DNA of 64,000 bases from Galdieria partita. Its lineage: Eukaryota; Rhodophyta; Bangiophyceae; Galdieriales; Galdieriaceae. Positions 30,120-39,393 of this stretch are shown here, piece by piece (the stretch's first letter is position 1; each line of letters begins with the position of its first letter). The stretch covers positions 195,001 to 259,000 of the forward strand of contig BQMJ01000013.1 in the NCBI GenBank assembly GCA_025991245.1, given 5' to 3'. The notes under the pieces are model-generated. The model did no database searches and was not told the origin of the DNA. It was given only the letters and a program-made list of their open reading frames with translations. The position numbers and the translations under genes were made by a program.

Positions 30120-33100
30120 ATGCCATCTTCAACTGTACAGGTGGCTTTATCTAGTGTGATAGTAACGGTCATTTCGTTGTTATTGTTTTTCGTGATATGG
30201 GAAGTTCTTCATACCGACATCTCAGGGGTGAAAACGAGTTTGAAAGATTTATCGGAGAATGTTGCGAAAGAGTCGGAAGATCAAAGCAGTGCGATAACCA
30301 ATTTATATTTAAGCATGAATCGATTGAACACATTAGGTTCGACGATATCGAGAGGTTTAATTGAAGTTGCCAGGTATTCGAATGAATATTTAGCGACAGG
30401 TGAGGAAAGTTATTTTGAGAAGATGAAAAGCGAATTAGCTAGCACAGAAAATGCGGTGTCACAGTCGTTATCATTACTTGACTCAATGCTGTCTTCTTCG
30501 GCCAATTTAAGCAGTTCTTCTTCGAATTTAGTGAGTTCGTTAGTTTTAGAAGCCAAATCGAACCTAAATACAGTCCAATCTTTAACTTATTACTTATCCT
30601 CTATGAACAGTTCGTCATTTGATTCAGTGCAACTAAATCCTTCTCAACTTTCTCTTCTTCAGTCTCATTTAGATAGCAAAATAACATCTCTTCAAGGATT
30701 AATTTCATCTTTAGAGAAGAACCTGGTAGTTTCGAATACGTTTATCAGTGAATCGGGTGATCTTGTATTGGGTGGCTTAGACACGACGTGGTCATCACAG
30801 GGGGTGAATTTTCCTTCGTCGGATGAATGGTCGTTAAGTCTGAAATCGAATGAAGTGTTAGAATTATCCACCAATGCTGTACAATTCAATGCAGGGGATT
30901 TCTCTGTGTCATTATCGTCGGATGGAAATTTTTTGATGAATGATGGGTTTTCAGCGTCCGTAGTGGGTGAAGATGACAAAAGACTACTTATTGACGTGAC
31001 TGAAAATTCTATAGAATTCTTTGAAGGAGTATTTTCAATAAGTCCTACGAATATTTCTGTGGTAGTTGATGACACTTCTTCTTTGAATTGGACTGGCGAA
31101 AATTGGAATTTACAGATAGGAGAAACGAGCTTGAATGTATCTTCAGAAGGACTTACTATGGGAACAGCTGAAGGATACATTTCGTGGCGGGGCAGTGAAT
31201 GGATTGCCGATGTAAGCACAGTAGAATTCCCGTTGGACAATCTGACGGTATCCATAGGATCCTCGTCTTCGTCGTCCTACATGAATTGGTCGAAAGATGC
31301 TTTATCGGTAGGTTTTGAAGGTGGCGGAGCTTTTCCTGCGTTACTAGCGACGAATGAATCTCTTCAATTTGGAGAAATAGACACTTTTGTATTTCAAAGT
31401 GGCAAAGTATCCTTCACAGATGCTCAAGGCCATCTCATTCCTGTCTCATTCAATACTGCAGAGACGTTGACCAATTCATCGACGACTCCGTTATCTTTCT
31501 CAGCTCCGTCTGTGACTATTTTGGTAGACAGTGGATCTTCTCGAATTCATTGGGGTGAAGACTCGTTTGGGTTGTCATTTGATGGAAGTGATGCAAATTC
31601 ATTCTATGTTTCCAGCGGTGAAGTAACTCTAACTGCTTCGGACGTCGTCTTTTCTTCAGACCAAGTAACCGTCTCCATTGGAGACAGCTATTTGAATATA
31701 TCGAATGATAGCTCGACATTCGGTTTTGAAGGGGGGACCTTTGTGAATTTAACAGACAGGGCCTTGTCATTCAGCGAGGACAACGTTACTTTGTCGGTAG
31801 GAAATGGAACGAGCTATATCAACTGGACAGACAACGGGATGAACGTGGGTTTCGACGGTGGATCTGTTCCTGCGTTGTCTGCGTCGAACGAACAGATAGT
31901 TTTAGGAACCGAATTGGTAACGATTCAAGTTTTGTCTGATGCTTTATCACTAACGAATTCGAATGGCATTGAAATAGTCTCATTTTCGGATGCTTCTTCG
32001 ATCACAGTCAATGGAACTTCGCCTTTCTATTTAAGCGGAAGCGGGGCAACTTCAAGCGATTTGGCTGGGATATTTCGTCGTTCCGGCGGCATATGTGTGT
32101 CGGGAGACTCGACTGACGAATGGAATTTTGCGGTATTCAGTAACGGAACATCTAACGAATCGACAAATGCTCAGCTGGTTATCGACAGTTCCACAGTGAC
32201 TTTTGGCTTGATTCCCGTATCTTTCGGAATTGGGGCTTATTTCGACACGAGCGCATCCAGCACAGTTTCTGGAGCGTTCGAATATGGAAGTCCTTTTATT
32301 GCCGGCGCTGACAACACTTTGGTAGCTGGATTAGGACCTTCCACGTCGTTTGAGATCTACGGAAGTGATTCCAGTGAGTTATTACTGTCTCTGAACTCTT
32401 CCTCAACTTCCTTGTCGCCATCGTTCTTAGAGTTCACTTCGAATTCAGTGACGCTGACAGTGGACGGCGGATCTTCCTATATAAATTGGAATGACGATCT
32501 TCTATCGGTTGGCTTCGTAGATGGTGCTTCTCCCGCTATTTCTCTGTCTCAGTCTTCAGTAGCCATCTCGGGACCATCGTCTGTCTCATTCTTTTCAGAC
32601 AATTTGACGTTGAGCGTAGATTCAGGGGCTTCCTATGTAAATTGGACAGACAGCAGCATGGAATTGGCGTTTGAAGATGCGGCGTTTCCTATTCTTAGTC
32701 TAACCAACGATCTCATAGAATTTCGGACGAGGACGCGTTTTGAAAATCGAGTAGAAGTAGGCGGTACGTATCCCATCTATCTGTCTGCCGAAGGTGCTGG
32801 TGCTGTCGTTGCAGGAAGTGAATTCCCTGTCATAGGTCAGTTCGGTGGGGGAATAGGCATCGTTCCTGATGGCTCGTCTCCATGGTTTGCTGTGATGAAT
32901 CCGAGCGGCGTATTGACATACAGTTTCAGTGGAGACAGCTTTTCCTTGCCGAATCCTATCGTATCTTCGTCTGATACTCCTCTTCAATTCAGTGCGCCTT
33001 CAGTGACGTTATCGGTGGATAATGGCTCGTCATACGTACATTGGGGAGATACTTCCTTCCTACTAGGCTTTGAAGGAGGTTCCAATCCCTTATCCGTTAC

Positions 33101-35297
33101 CGATAGTTTGTTGACGGTGAACACAGCTTCCCAATTCAATGATGGAATTGCTGTGCAGTCAGGAAGTTCGACCCTTCTGTCATTGGCAGCTGCATATTCA
33201 TTCACCTCTGACCAGGCCACGTTCGCGGCACCCTTGACTTTCTCTACTGCATCGACAACGATCGCTGTGGATGATGGATCTTCCTATATAAGTTGGGATG
33301 ATAGCACTATGGCTATAGGCTTTGTAGATGGCTCGACTCCTGTATTGACAGTATCGAATGATTCGTTGCAGTTAGGATCGTCGCTATCGACTATTCAGTT
33401 TTCAATGAATGACGTGACTTTATCGTTGACTGATTATTCATATATCAACTGGACGGATTCTTCAGTTGCTGTAGGGTTTATTCCTTCGGCTGTCGACACA
33501 TTGTTCGGAGCGGGGGGATCATCCGCCGCCGCCACTACTTACAGTCTAAGCACGAATTCTTTCTCATTACCTACATCTATCGTATCTTCATCAGAAACGC
33601 CTCTTCAGTTCACAGCATCTTCTGTGACTTTGACTGTGGATAATGGCTCGTCATACGTAAATTGGGGAGATACTTCCTTCCTACTAGGCTTTGAAGGAGG
33701 TTCCAATCCCTTGTCCATCACGGATAGCTTATTGACTGTGAACACATCGTCGTCGCAATTCAATGGAGGAGTTATTGTGCAGTCAAACAGTGACGACTTG
33801 CTGACGTTATCGGACGACGCCGGGATCTCTGCGTATTCATTCACCTTTAGTCAAGCAACTTTTGCTTCCCCATTGAGTTTCTCTTCAGCGTCTACGACTG
33901 TATCTGTGGACAATGGATCTTCTTATATAAGTTGGGATGACAGTACTATGGCCATAGGCTTTGTAGATGGCTCCACACCTGTATTGACAGTATCGAATGA
34001 TTCGTTACAGTTAGGATCGTCGTTATCTGCTGTTCAATTTTCAACGAATGACTTGACTCTATCGTTGACTGATGACGCTTCTTCGTACATCAACTGGACT
34101 GATTCTTCAGTTTCTTTAGGTTTTGCGCCTTCAGCGGTTGATACATTGTTCGGAGCGGGGGGATCATCCGCCGCCGCCACCACTTACAGTCTAAGCACGA
34201 ATTCGTTCTCATTACCTACATCTATCGTATCTTCATCAGAAACGCCTCTTCAATTCACAGCATCTTCTGTGACTTTGACTGTGGATGGTGGCTCGTCATA
34301 CGTGAATTGGGGAGACACCTCCTTCTTGCTAGGCTTTGAAGGAGGTTCCAATCCCGTGTCCATTACGGATAGTTCATTGGTTGTGAACACAGCGTCGTCG
34401 CAATTCTATGGTGGAATTTCTGTGCAGTCGGACAATAACGACTTGTTGATGCTGTCGAATGAGGCAGGGACTTCTGCGTATTCATTCACCTTTGACCAAG
34501 CGACGTTTGCTGCACCCTTGGCTTTTTCTTCTTCATCCACGACTGTTTCTGTGGATAACGGATCTTCCTATATAAGTTGGGACGATAGCACTATTGCTAT
34601 AGGCTTTATGAATGGCTCGGATCCTGCATTGACAGTATCGAATGATTCTTTGCAGTTAGGCTCACTACTTTCTGCCATTCAGTTTTCCTCTGATAATGTA
34701 ACTTTGAGGTTGTTGGATAGTTCGCACATAAATTGGACTGGTTCTTCAATTTCTATAGATCTTTCTAATACCACCTACGATCTGAGTAGCGATTCCTTCT
34801 CGCTGTCTAATCCCATCGTGTCTTCATCCGAAACTCCTGTTGAATTTACAGCTTCATCTGTAACATTGACTGTAGATGGTGGAACATCTTACGTGAACTG
34901 GGGGAGTGGGAATTTCGAGGTTGGTCTTGAAGGTGGTGGACAGCCCTCTTTGTCAGTTTCTTCGACTTATCTCAACACGAATGGAGTTCCGGTAGTTCCT
35001 TCAGTGAATAACTACACAGAATACAACGCGACGATAGGAGATAGTTATACGAATCCATCTCCTGATGGAATATATTTGTTGAACTTTGGTGTAGGTGAAT
35101 CAAGTTCCACGAGTTCTGGTCTTTTAGGTTTTCAATTATCAGCTGACTCTGACTACAAATTTCTGTATCCGAATACTTCTAGTGGTATTAGTTATTGGAG
35201 TACCATTCTACTTCAATCTTCTGACTATTCGTTCTCTTCCTTAAGCGGAGTAGCTGAACCCAGTTCCATTCTAGTGAAAGCGGTAAGGTTATGTTGA
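30120..35297 (+). CDS. Giant repetitive fibre-like surface protein
   Basis: 1725 residues. An N-terminal signal anchor (about 7-30, VALSSVIVTVISLLLFFVIW) is followed by a predicted coiled coil (about 35-200, Ser/Leu/Asn heptads), then about 17 repeats. Their consensus is V-T-L-x-V-D-x-G-[ST]-S-Y-[VI]-[NS]-W-x-D-[TS]-x-F/M-x-[LI]-G-F-E/V-[GD]-G-S-x-P. Repeats in the middle (about residues 970-1530) are nearly identical in groups of three, showing recent duplication. A distinct C-terminal domain of about 120 residues with a few aromatics closes the chain. Ser/Thr/Asn content and many N-x-S/T sites suit heavy glycosylation. The layout matches a trimeric surface fibre with stalk, beta-rich shaft and tip. 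Its first 160 codons are repeated at the window end. Confidence 0.75.
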   Translation: MPSSTVQVALSSVIVTVISLLLFFVIWEVLHTDISGVKTSLKDLSENVAKESEDQSSAITNLYLSMNRLNTLGSTISRGLIEVARYSNEYLATGEESYFEKMKSELASTENAVSQSLSLLDSMLSSSANLSSSSSNLVSSLVLEAKSNLNTVQSLTYYLSSMNSSSFDSVQLNPSQLSLLQSHLDSKITSLQGLISSLEKNLVVSNTFISESGDLVLGGLDTTWSSQGVNFPSSDEWSLSLKSNEVLELSTNAVQFNAGDFSVSLSSDGNFLMNDGFSASVVGEDDKRLLIDVTENSIEFFEGVFSISPTNISVVVDDTSSLNWTGENWNLQIGETSLNVSSEGLTMGTAEGYISWRGSEWIADVSTVEFPLDNLTVSIGSSSSSSYMNWSKDALSVGFEGGGAFPALLATNESLQFGEIDTFVFQSGKVSFTDAQGHLIPVSFNTAETLTNSSTTPLSFSAPSVTILVDSGSSRIHWGEDSFGLSFDGSDANSFYVSSGEVTLTASDVVFSSDQVTVSIGDSYLNISNDSSTFGFEGGTFVNLTDRALSFSEDNVTLSVGNGTSYINWTDNGMNVGFDGGSVPALSASNEQIVLGTELVTIQVLSDALSLTNSNGIEIVSFSDASSITVNGTSPFYLSGSGATSSDLAGIFRRSGGICVSGDSTDEWNFAVFSNGTSNESTNAQLVIDSSTVTFGLIPVSFGIGAYFDTSASSTVSGAFEYGSPFIAGADNTLVAGLGPSTSFEIYGSDSSELLLSLNSSSTSLSPSFLEFTSNSVTLTVDGGSSYINWNDDLLSVGFVDGASPAISLSQSSVAISGPSSVSFFSDNLTLSVDSGASYVNWTDSSMELAFEDAAFPILSLTNDLIEFRTRTRFENRVEVGGTYPIYLSAEGAGAVVAGSEFPVIGQFGGGIGIVPDGSSPWFAVMNPSGVLTYSFSGDSFSLPNPIVSSSDTPLQFSAPSVTLSVDNGSSYVHWGDTSFLLGFEGGSNPLSVTDSLLTVNTASQFNDGIAVQSGSSTLLSLAAAYSFTSDQATFAAPLTFSTASTTIAVDDGSSYISWDDSTMAIGFVDGSTPVLTVSNDSLQLGSSLSTIQFSMNDVTLSLTDYSYINWTDSSVAVGFIPSAVDTLFGAGGSSAAATTYSLSTNSFSLPTSIVSSSETPLQFTASSVTLTVDNGSSYVNWGDTSFLLGFEGGSNPLSITDSLLTVNTSSSQFNGGVIVQSNSDDLLTLSDDAGISAYSFTFSQATFASPLSFSSASTTVSVDNGSSYISWDDSTMAIGFVDGSTPVLTVSNDSLQLGSSLSAVQFSTNDLTLSLTDDASSYINWTDSSVSLGFAPSAVDTLFGAGGSSAAATTYSLSTNSFSLPTSIVSSSETPLQFTASSVTLTVDGGSSYVNWGDTSFLLGFEGGSNPVSITDSSLVVNTASSQFYGGISVQSDNNDLLMLSNEAGTSAYSFTFDQATFAAPLAFSSSSTTVSVDNGSSYISWDDSTIAIGFMNGSDPALTVSNDSLQLGSLLSAIQFSSDNVTLRLLDSSHINWTGSSISIDLSNTTYDLSSDSFSLSNPIVSSSETPVEFTASSVTLTVDGGTSYVNWGSGNFEVGLEGGGQPSLSVSSTYLNTNGVPVVPSVNNYTEYNATIGDSYTNPSPDGIYLLNFGVGESSSTSSGLLGFQLSADSDYKFLYPNTSSGISYWSTILLQSSDYSFSSLSGVAEPSSILVKAVRLC

Positions 35298-35336
35298 GTG
35301 TAAGCGAACATGTACTATCCAGAAAAAAGAAAAAAA

Positions 35337-36422
35337 ATGGAACCTAAAGTAGCTCTTTGCATGATTGTCAGAGATGAAGAGACAAATATGGTCCAGTCCT
35401 TGGATTCAGCTTTGAAGTTTGTGGACGCGGCGGTCATTACGGACACAGGATCGAAGGACCGAACAAAGTCTATTATTTTTGATTACTTTGAAAATCATCC
35501 GGAAATTCCTTTGTACTTTTCTGAAACGAAATTCGTAGACTTTTCGCAGGCTCGAAATTTCAATTATGAACAAGCTAAACGCTCTCTACCTAAAGGTTTT
35601 CATTGGTTTGGATTTCAGATGGATGCGGATGATGAGGTGGTTGTGGCAGATGATTTTGACCGGCGAGAGATCTGTGTTGCCGGAAAGAAAATTCTCATAA
35701 CCTTGTCGAGGAATTCGGTAGTGATGACCTATATCGCTGTCTTTGATTTGGAATTGGCTTTCAAATACATTATGCCTGTTCATGAGATGCCTGTATTTGA
35801 GAGAAATGACCTGAGTTCTGTGTCGATTCCGCCTGAAAGAATTCGTCTTATCAGTCGACATAACGGGTATCGTTCGAAATATGCGGACAAGAATAAAGAA
35901 ATTGAGGATATGCTGAGATATTCTTCTATGCTTCCGGAAGAAACTTTAGAAAAGGCTATTAGTATCCATCGATTAGCCACTATGTGTAGCGACGTGAATG
36001 ACCATGAGAAAGCACGGAATTTCTTCAAGATGTATCTGGAACATCCGTTGTCCATGAAATTCAGTTCACTTCATTGCTTAGCTTTACAAAGATATGCTGC
36101 ATATTTAGTAGCTTTGGATGAGAAGATGTTAAAAGGGCTTCATTATGCTTTTCTATGCATCTACATGTATCCGTCGTATTTAGAAGCTTATTCGGTAGTG
36201 GCTTGGATTGGTAGCCGTCTTCAGATGCCTGCATTGGTGACGATGGCTTGTACTTGTGGTCTTATGATGTATATGAAAAGAGAAACTCGATGGACAGCGG
36301 AAAGAGACACCGTTCCCGGTATTCTTTTGAAGTTTGCTTCATCGGTGAATGAGAGTCGACGACTTCCTACCTTGCGTTTTGAGGAAACTTTGTTTTTCGA
36401 GCAAATCAGAAAGCATAGTTAA
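35337..36422 (+). CDS. GT2-like glycosyltransferase with helical C-terminal half
   Basis: 361 residues from the ATG after gaaaaaaa; an earlier in-frame ATG at 35,310 lies in the leader. The N-terminal domain has ALCMIVRDEETN, the ITDTGSKDRT donor segment and MDADDEVVV in the DxD position (about residue 100). This is the pattern of family 2 glycosyltransferases related to SunS/TPR-linked enzymes. The second half is helical (EKARNFFKMYLEHP and similar), like TPR repeats. It transfers a sugar to protein or glycan. It lies 39 bp downstream of the fibre gene in the same direction, so the fibre is a natural candidate acceptor. Confidence 0.78.
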   Translation: MEPKVALCMIVRDEETNMVQSLDSALKFVDAAVITDTGSKDRTKSIIFDYFENHPEIPLYFSETKFVDFSQARNFNYEQAKRSLPKGFHWFGFQMDADDEVVVADDFDRREICVAGKKILITLSRNSVVMTYIAVFDLELAFKYIMPVHEMPVFERNDLSSVSIPPERIRLISRHNGYRSKYADKNKEIEDMLRYSSMLPEETLEKAISIHRLATMCSDVNDHEKARNFFKMYLEHPLSMKFSSLHCLALQRYAAYLVALDEKMLKGLHYAFLCIYMYPSYLEAYSVVAWIGSRLQMPALVTMACTCGLMMYMKRETRWTAERDTVPGILLKFASSVNESRRLPTLRFEETLFFEQIRKHS

Positions 36423-36443
36423 AAGGACGAATAGGGGAAAAGA

Positions 36444-37031
36444 ATGAAATTCTATGTTATTTCTACTTCGACCACCGCTGTCGCCGCTGCTATTGAATTG
36501 AGGACATTTGGGTTCCCTATGGAATGGGTGAATGGCATAGAAGAACACGATCCACTGGTTGACTGGTACATGTGGAGAGTTGTTCCTCGCGATGATGTTC
36601 GAGCTTCTAAAGAACCGTATGCTGGTAGTTTTAGAGGAAGGAACTATGACAGAGAAAAAGTGGCTTTATTTCTTTCTTGCTTGAAAGCTTTAAAGCTTTT
36701 TTTGGACCAGCGTTGTTCTGAGGTTGCCGTCATCGTGCATGGACAAGGCCTACGATTTCTGAATGGAAAAGAAGAAAACAAGCTGAAATTGATAGCTGCT
36801 TGTTCTTATGCTCTTCCTAAATCGAGCGGTGTGTCCTTAAGTGAACGGCCTACTGAAGCTTTTTTAGTTACGAGACCGTGTGCTAGTCGAATTGTAGATT
36901 CATTGGATTTTCCATTACGCTTCATTGAATGTGAAGAGGAACTTCTTTTTTGCAAGAATCAGAGACTTGTCGTTTCGGAGGCTGCTTCGATTGATACGCA
37001 CAAAAAGGAGTTTCATTTGAACACTGACTGA
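36444..37031 (+). CDS. Possible GT25-like glycosyltransferase
   Basis: 195 residues, ATG after gaaaagaa, 21 bp downstream of the GT2 gene. The start MKFYVISTSTT, the fragment VALFLSCLKALKLFLDQ (resembling the G-C-x-L-S-H-x-K-A helix of LPS glycosyltransferases) and the following VAVIVHGQG strand recall family 25. The match is weak and the metal-binding motif is not typical, so the call rests partly on context between glycan genes. It converges with the propeller gene, sharing 19 bp. Confidence 0.4.
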   Translation: MKFYVISTSTTAVAAAIELRTFGFPMEWVNGIEEHDPLVDWYMWRVVPRDDVRASKEPYAGSFRGRNYDREKVALFLSCLKALKLFLDQRCSEVAVIVHGQGLRFLNGKEENKLKLIAACSYALPKSSGVSLSERPTEAFLVTRPCASRIVDSLDFPLRFIECEEELLFCKNQRLVVSEAASIDTHKKEFHLNTD

Positions 37032-37837
37032 ATATCGATAGCTGCTAGGAGACATTCTTTATCATCGAGATGAACTCCTACAAAATGACGACCTCTATGC
37101 TCTATCAGACAGGTAGGATAAACGATAGATTTCCAGTTGTAAGGTAGTTCTCCGTTTCTAAGTGATTGATGTTGAAAGAAAAGATCGGAATGGATAGGTT
37201 GATGAAACAGGAGTTGTTCGCGGTCATATCTACAAGGAACTGCTTGATAAGTCATTTTTTTTTCTCCTCTTTCTGCTGTGTGGGCCAACGCTATCCAACC
37301 AGTTCCTATTGGGTTCTTTATGAATGGAGTTCCACCTCGAATATTTCCTATCTCAACATTACGGGGAACTCCTTGGATGAATGGATTGAATATTTTGTGA
37401 TGGGGAGTTAAAGCATAAAAGAAAAGATCAGTTCCATCGATAGGACTCCAATTTTTTTCCCATTCTTGTCCTTTAGGAAGATAGGCCAGTTCTCTTTTCT
37501 GGGGATAATAGACAAGCATCATTCCTGTGTGGTTGAAAACGACACATTGTTCTCCTTTGGAATTGTGAAAAGCTCTCGGATCTTGTCCTTTGGCGATTTT
37601 CAAAGAATCTACCACTATTTTTCTGTTGAGATCGTAATTGATGAAAACAATATCGCTGTCGTCGTATTCTCCAAAGTTTCCATTCCATAGTCGAAGATAC
37701 AACGAAATACGAGGAAGGTCAAAATCCTCATCGAAGACAGCTGGGGACAAAGGATACAATCCCGCGAAATCAGTCTTGTTGAGTTGCAGAAGTGGTTTCA
37801 TGATGATCGGCTGGCTTTCTATAGATTCCGAGTTCAT
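37013..37837 (-). CDS. Propeller-type glycan-active protein, paralogue 1
   Basis: 274 residues. It shares a set of spaced motifs with the proteins at 44,136 and 56,845: [EQ]-D-P-R-A/F-F, E-K-N-W-[SI]-P, I-R-G-G-T-P and a final G-[VH]-H-[LV]-D-D. These recall five-bladed beta-propeller enzymes related to glycoside hydrolase/phosphorylase families GH43/62/130, where the D-P-R aspartate lies at the active site. The exact reaction cannot be read. No signal peptide is seen. The 5' end overlaps the preceding nuclease-like gene by 68 bp. The ATG at 37,837 follows ataaaaaaacaactcg, which fits the local start signal. It lies among glycosyltransferase genes. Confidence 0.6.
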   Translation of the reverse strand: MNSESIESQPIIMKPLLQLNKTDFAGLYPLSPAVFDEDFDLPRISLYLRLWNGNFGEYDDSDIVFINYDLNRKIVVDSLKIAKGQDPRAFHNSKGEQCVVFNHTGMMLVYYPQKRELAYLPKGQEWEKNWSPIDGTDLFFYALTPHHKIFNPFIQGVPRNVEIGNIRGGTPFIKNPIGTGWIALAHTAERGEKKMTYQAVPCRYDREQLLFHQPIHSDLFFQHQSLRNGELPYNWKSIVYPTCLIEHRGRHFVGVHLDDKECLLAAIDIQSVFK

Positions 37838-38294
37838 CGAGTTGTTTTTTTATGGTTGCTTTTCTTCGGCTTGGATGAATGCTCGAAGGAATCTCAATGA
37901 GTTTGACTCCTTGTTCGGCGCATATTTGCTTTTTGATTTTGTCTCGTTCTATTTGTGAAAGGAATTCTTCTACGGACATATGCATTTTAGGAAGATATCG
38001 ATAATGTTGTGGGCCATTAAATTCGAAGGCTATTTTATGTTCTTCATTCCATCCATCAAGTTCTAGGAGACGATTGGTGTTTGGATTTTTGAGAAAAGGT
38101 GGACGACATCGGACGAATTTGATTCCTAACAGTTCTTCCATTATTTTTCTACAGTCTTCTTCTCCTTTGGAATGTTTAGGTATATTTGTGAAGAATTTAT
38201 TTCTGAACATGGATGAAAATTTATTCTTCGTAATAGCCGTTGCTGTTTTTCGGGGAAAAAGCCCCTTTTTAGTGAAGAATGTAGGAATTGTCAT
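37770..38294 (-). CDS. PD-(D/E)xK endonuclease-like protein
   Basis: 174 residues. A basic N terminus is followed by SKGEEDCRKIMEELLG, LELDGWNEEHKIAFEFNG (D...E-F-N), PQHYRYLP, an RDKIKKQICAEQGVKLIEI helix-strand and a short tail. This is the order seen in the DUF559/Vsr-like nucleases common in giant viruses and in their intron-encoded relatives. The metal-binding residues D, E and a later K are in place. It may cut DNA in repair, recombination or homing. No intron or inserted element is seen around it. It is divergent from the SWIB-like gene with 75 bp between starts. Confidence 0.7.
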   Translation of the reverse strand: MTIPTFFTKKGLFPRKTATAITKNKFSSMFRNKFFTNIPKHSKGEEDCRKIMEELLGIKFVRCRPPFLKNPNTNRLLELDGWNEEHKIAFEFNGPQHYRYLPKMHMSVEEFLSQIERDKIKKQICAEQGVKLIEIPSSIHPSRRKATIKKQLDELGIYRKPADHHETTSATQQD

Positions 38295-38369
38295 TCTTTT
38301 TATTTCATAGCGCAGTTCTCATAGGGAGAATAGTTTTCTCAGAAAAAAAAGACAACACAGTTGAAAAAA

Positions 38370-39140
38370 ATGGGAGAGACAAAAGTTGACAAGAGAGCTC
38401 CAAAAATCTACGACGATCCTTTGGTTGCAGCTGAACAGTTCAATGAAGCTTGTAAACAAGGACAAAAAATGACTGGTGCCCAGTATTCAGAGCTTGTAAA
38501 TAGTATCTGTCATCATGATGGTCTATGGATGAAACGTCTAGCGACTGCATCGAAAAAGGGTTCTACCAAACTCAGTGATGGCACGGAAGTTTCGGCAAAG
38601 GAGATCATGGCGAAATTGAATGAATTGAGCAAAGCTAAGAAACTTTTAGCTACATTATACCGAAGCAACATCAAAACTCGTAAACGAGGTAATAATGGAG
38701 AAGGGTTCAAGAAGCCATTTGTGGTGGACAAGAACATGAGGGAATTTGTGATGAATGGGCGATTTGGAGAGTATGATGTGGCGAAGATGTTTCCTCTTCT
38801 CACTAGAAAAGGCGTTGCGAACGTAGCTATTCTTACTCCGTTGTTTTGCGCCTACATCAAGATGAACAATCTGAATCTTGAGAAAGATCGACAAAAAGTT
38901 CGTATGGATGAGCTGTTACAGAAACTGTTTGGGAAAACGGTAGCAGAAATTTTAAGAGAAAGAAAAAAGCAAAACAAAGACGACAAGCTAGGACCTAATG
39001 AATTTACATACTGGATCATTCAATCGATAGTGAAACATCACAAGGTTGAAAAGGAAGTTTCTCTATCTCCGGAAGATGCGGCCGAACTTCTCAAAGAGAC
39101 GGAGATCGCTCACGATTTGTTGGTGCAATCAAAATCTTAA
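38370..39140 (+). CDS. Lysine-rich protein with SWIB-like domain
   Basis: 256 residues from the ATG after ttgaaaaaa. A basic helical N-terminal half leads to a segment near 145-200 with ANVAILTPLFCAYIKMNNLN, K-V-R-M-D-E-L-L-Q-K-L-F-G. This fits the SWIB/MDM2 fold (x-W/F-x-Y-I-K-x-N-x-L then D-x-x-L-x-x-L-F-G). SWIB proteins in NCLDVs are thought to act in transcription or chromatin packaging. The leader has agaaaaaaaagacaacacag. High Lys content suggests DNA binding. The SWIB call rests on that one block. Confidence 0.5.
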   Translation: MGETKVDKRAPKIYDDPLVAAEQFNEACKQGQKMTGAQYSELVNSICHHDGLWMKRLATASKKGSTKLSDGTEVSAKEIMAKLNELSKAKKLLATLYRSNIKTRKRGNNGEGFKKPFVVDKNMREFVMNGRFGEYDVAKMFPLLTRKGVANVAILTPLFCAYIKMNNLNLEKDRQKVRMDELLQKLFGKTVAEILRERKKQNKDDKLGPNEFTYWIIQSIVKHHKVEKEVSLSPEDAAELLKETEIAHDLLVQSKS

Positions 39141-39162
39141 GAAAGAGCTCTATATAAAACGG

Positions 39163-39393
39163 ATGGGTCATTTTGCTTATTGGTTTTTTTTTGAACTTGT
39201 GTTCTTGACGGCGACAGCCTTGTATCTGCAGCTTCTTGGAGCTGTCTTTCATTGGTCCGAACGACTGACAGTAGGCGTCACGGTCGCTATATATCTGCTC
39301 GTTGTAGGAGTGGACGTATTTGCAGCTGGCAGTTTCCAAGTAAGACACGGAATTTCGGCGGTGGGTAGTATTCTTCCTTTGTTGACCACATGA
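39163..39393 (+). CDS. Small two-span membrane protein, 76 aa
   Basis: ATG at 39,163 in ggATGGG, after the stop of the SWIB-like gene. Two hydrophobic segments (about 5-28, WFFFELVFLTATALYLQLLGAV, and 34-53, LTVGVTVAIYLLVVGVDVFA) are separated by a short charged turn. Its stop overlaps the ATG of the next gene (ATGA arrangement). No family is recognised. It is one of at least five such tiny two- to four-span proteins in the window. Confidence 0.6.
   Translation: MGHFAYWFFFELVFLTATALYLQLLGAVFHWSERLTVGVTVAIYLLVVGVDVFAAGSFQVRHGISAVGSILPLLTT

Larger units (their letters stand above)
28988..30597. repeat. Direct repeat, copy 1 (partner at 62,391)
   Basis: Where compared, this segment is identical to 62,391-64,000, 33,403 bp downstream, in the same orientation. 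It holds the 5' part of the MSGGGG gene, two complete leftward genes and the first 160 or so codons of the fibre gene. The match runs to the window end, so the true repeat is longer. It begins inside a gag/ctc trinucleotide tract. Confidence 0.95.
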
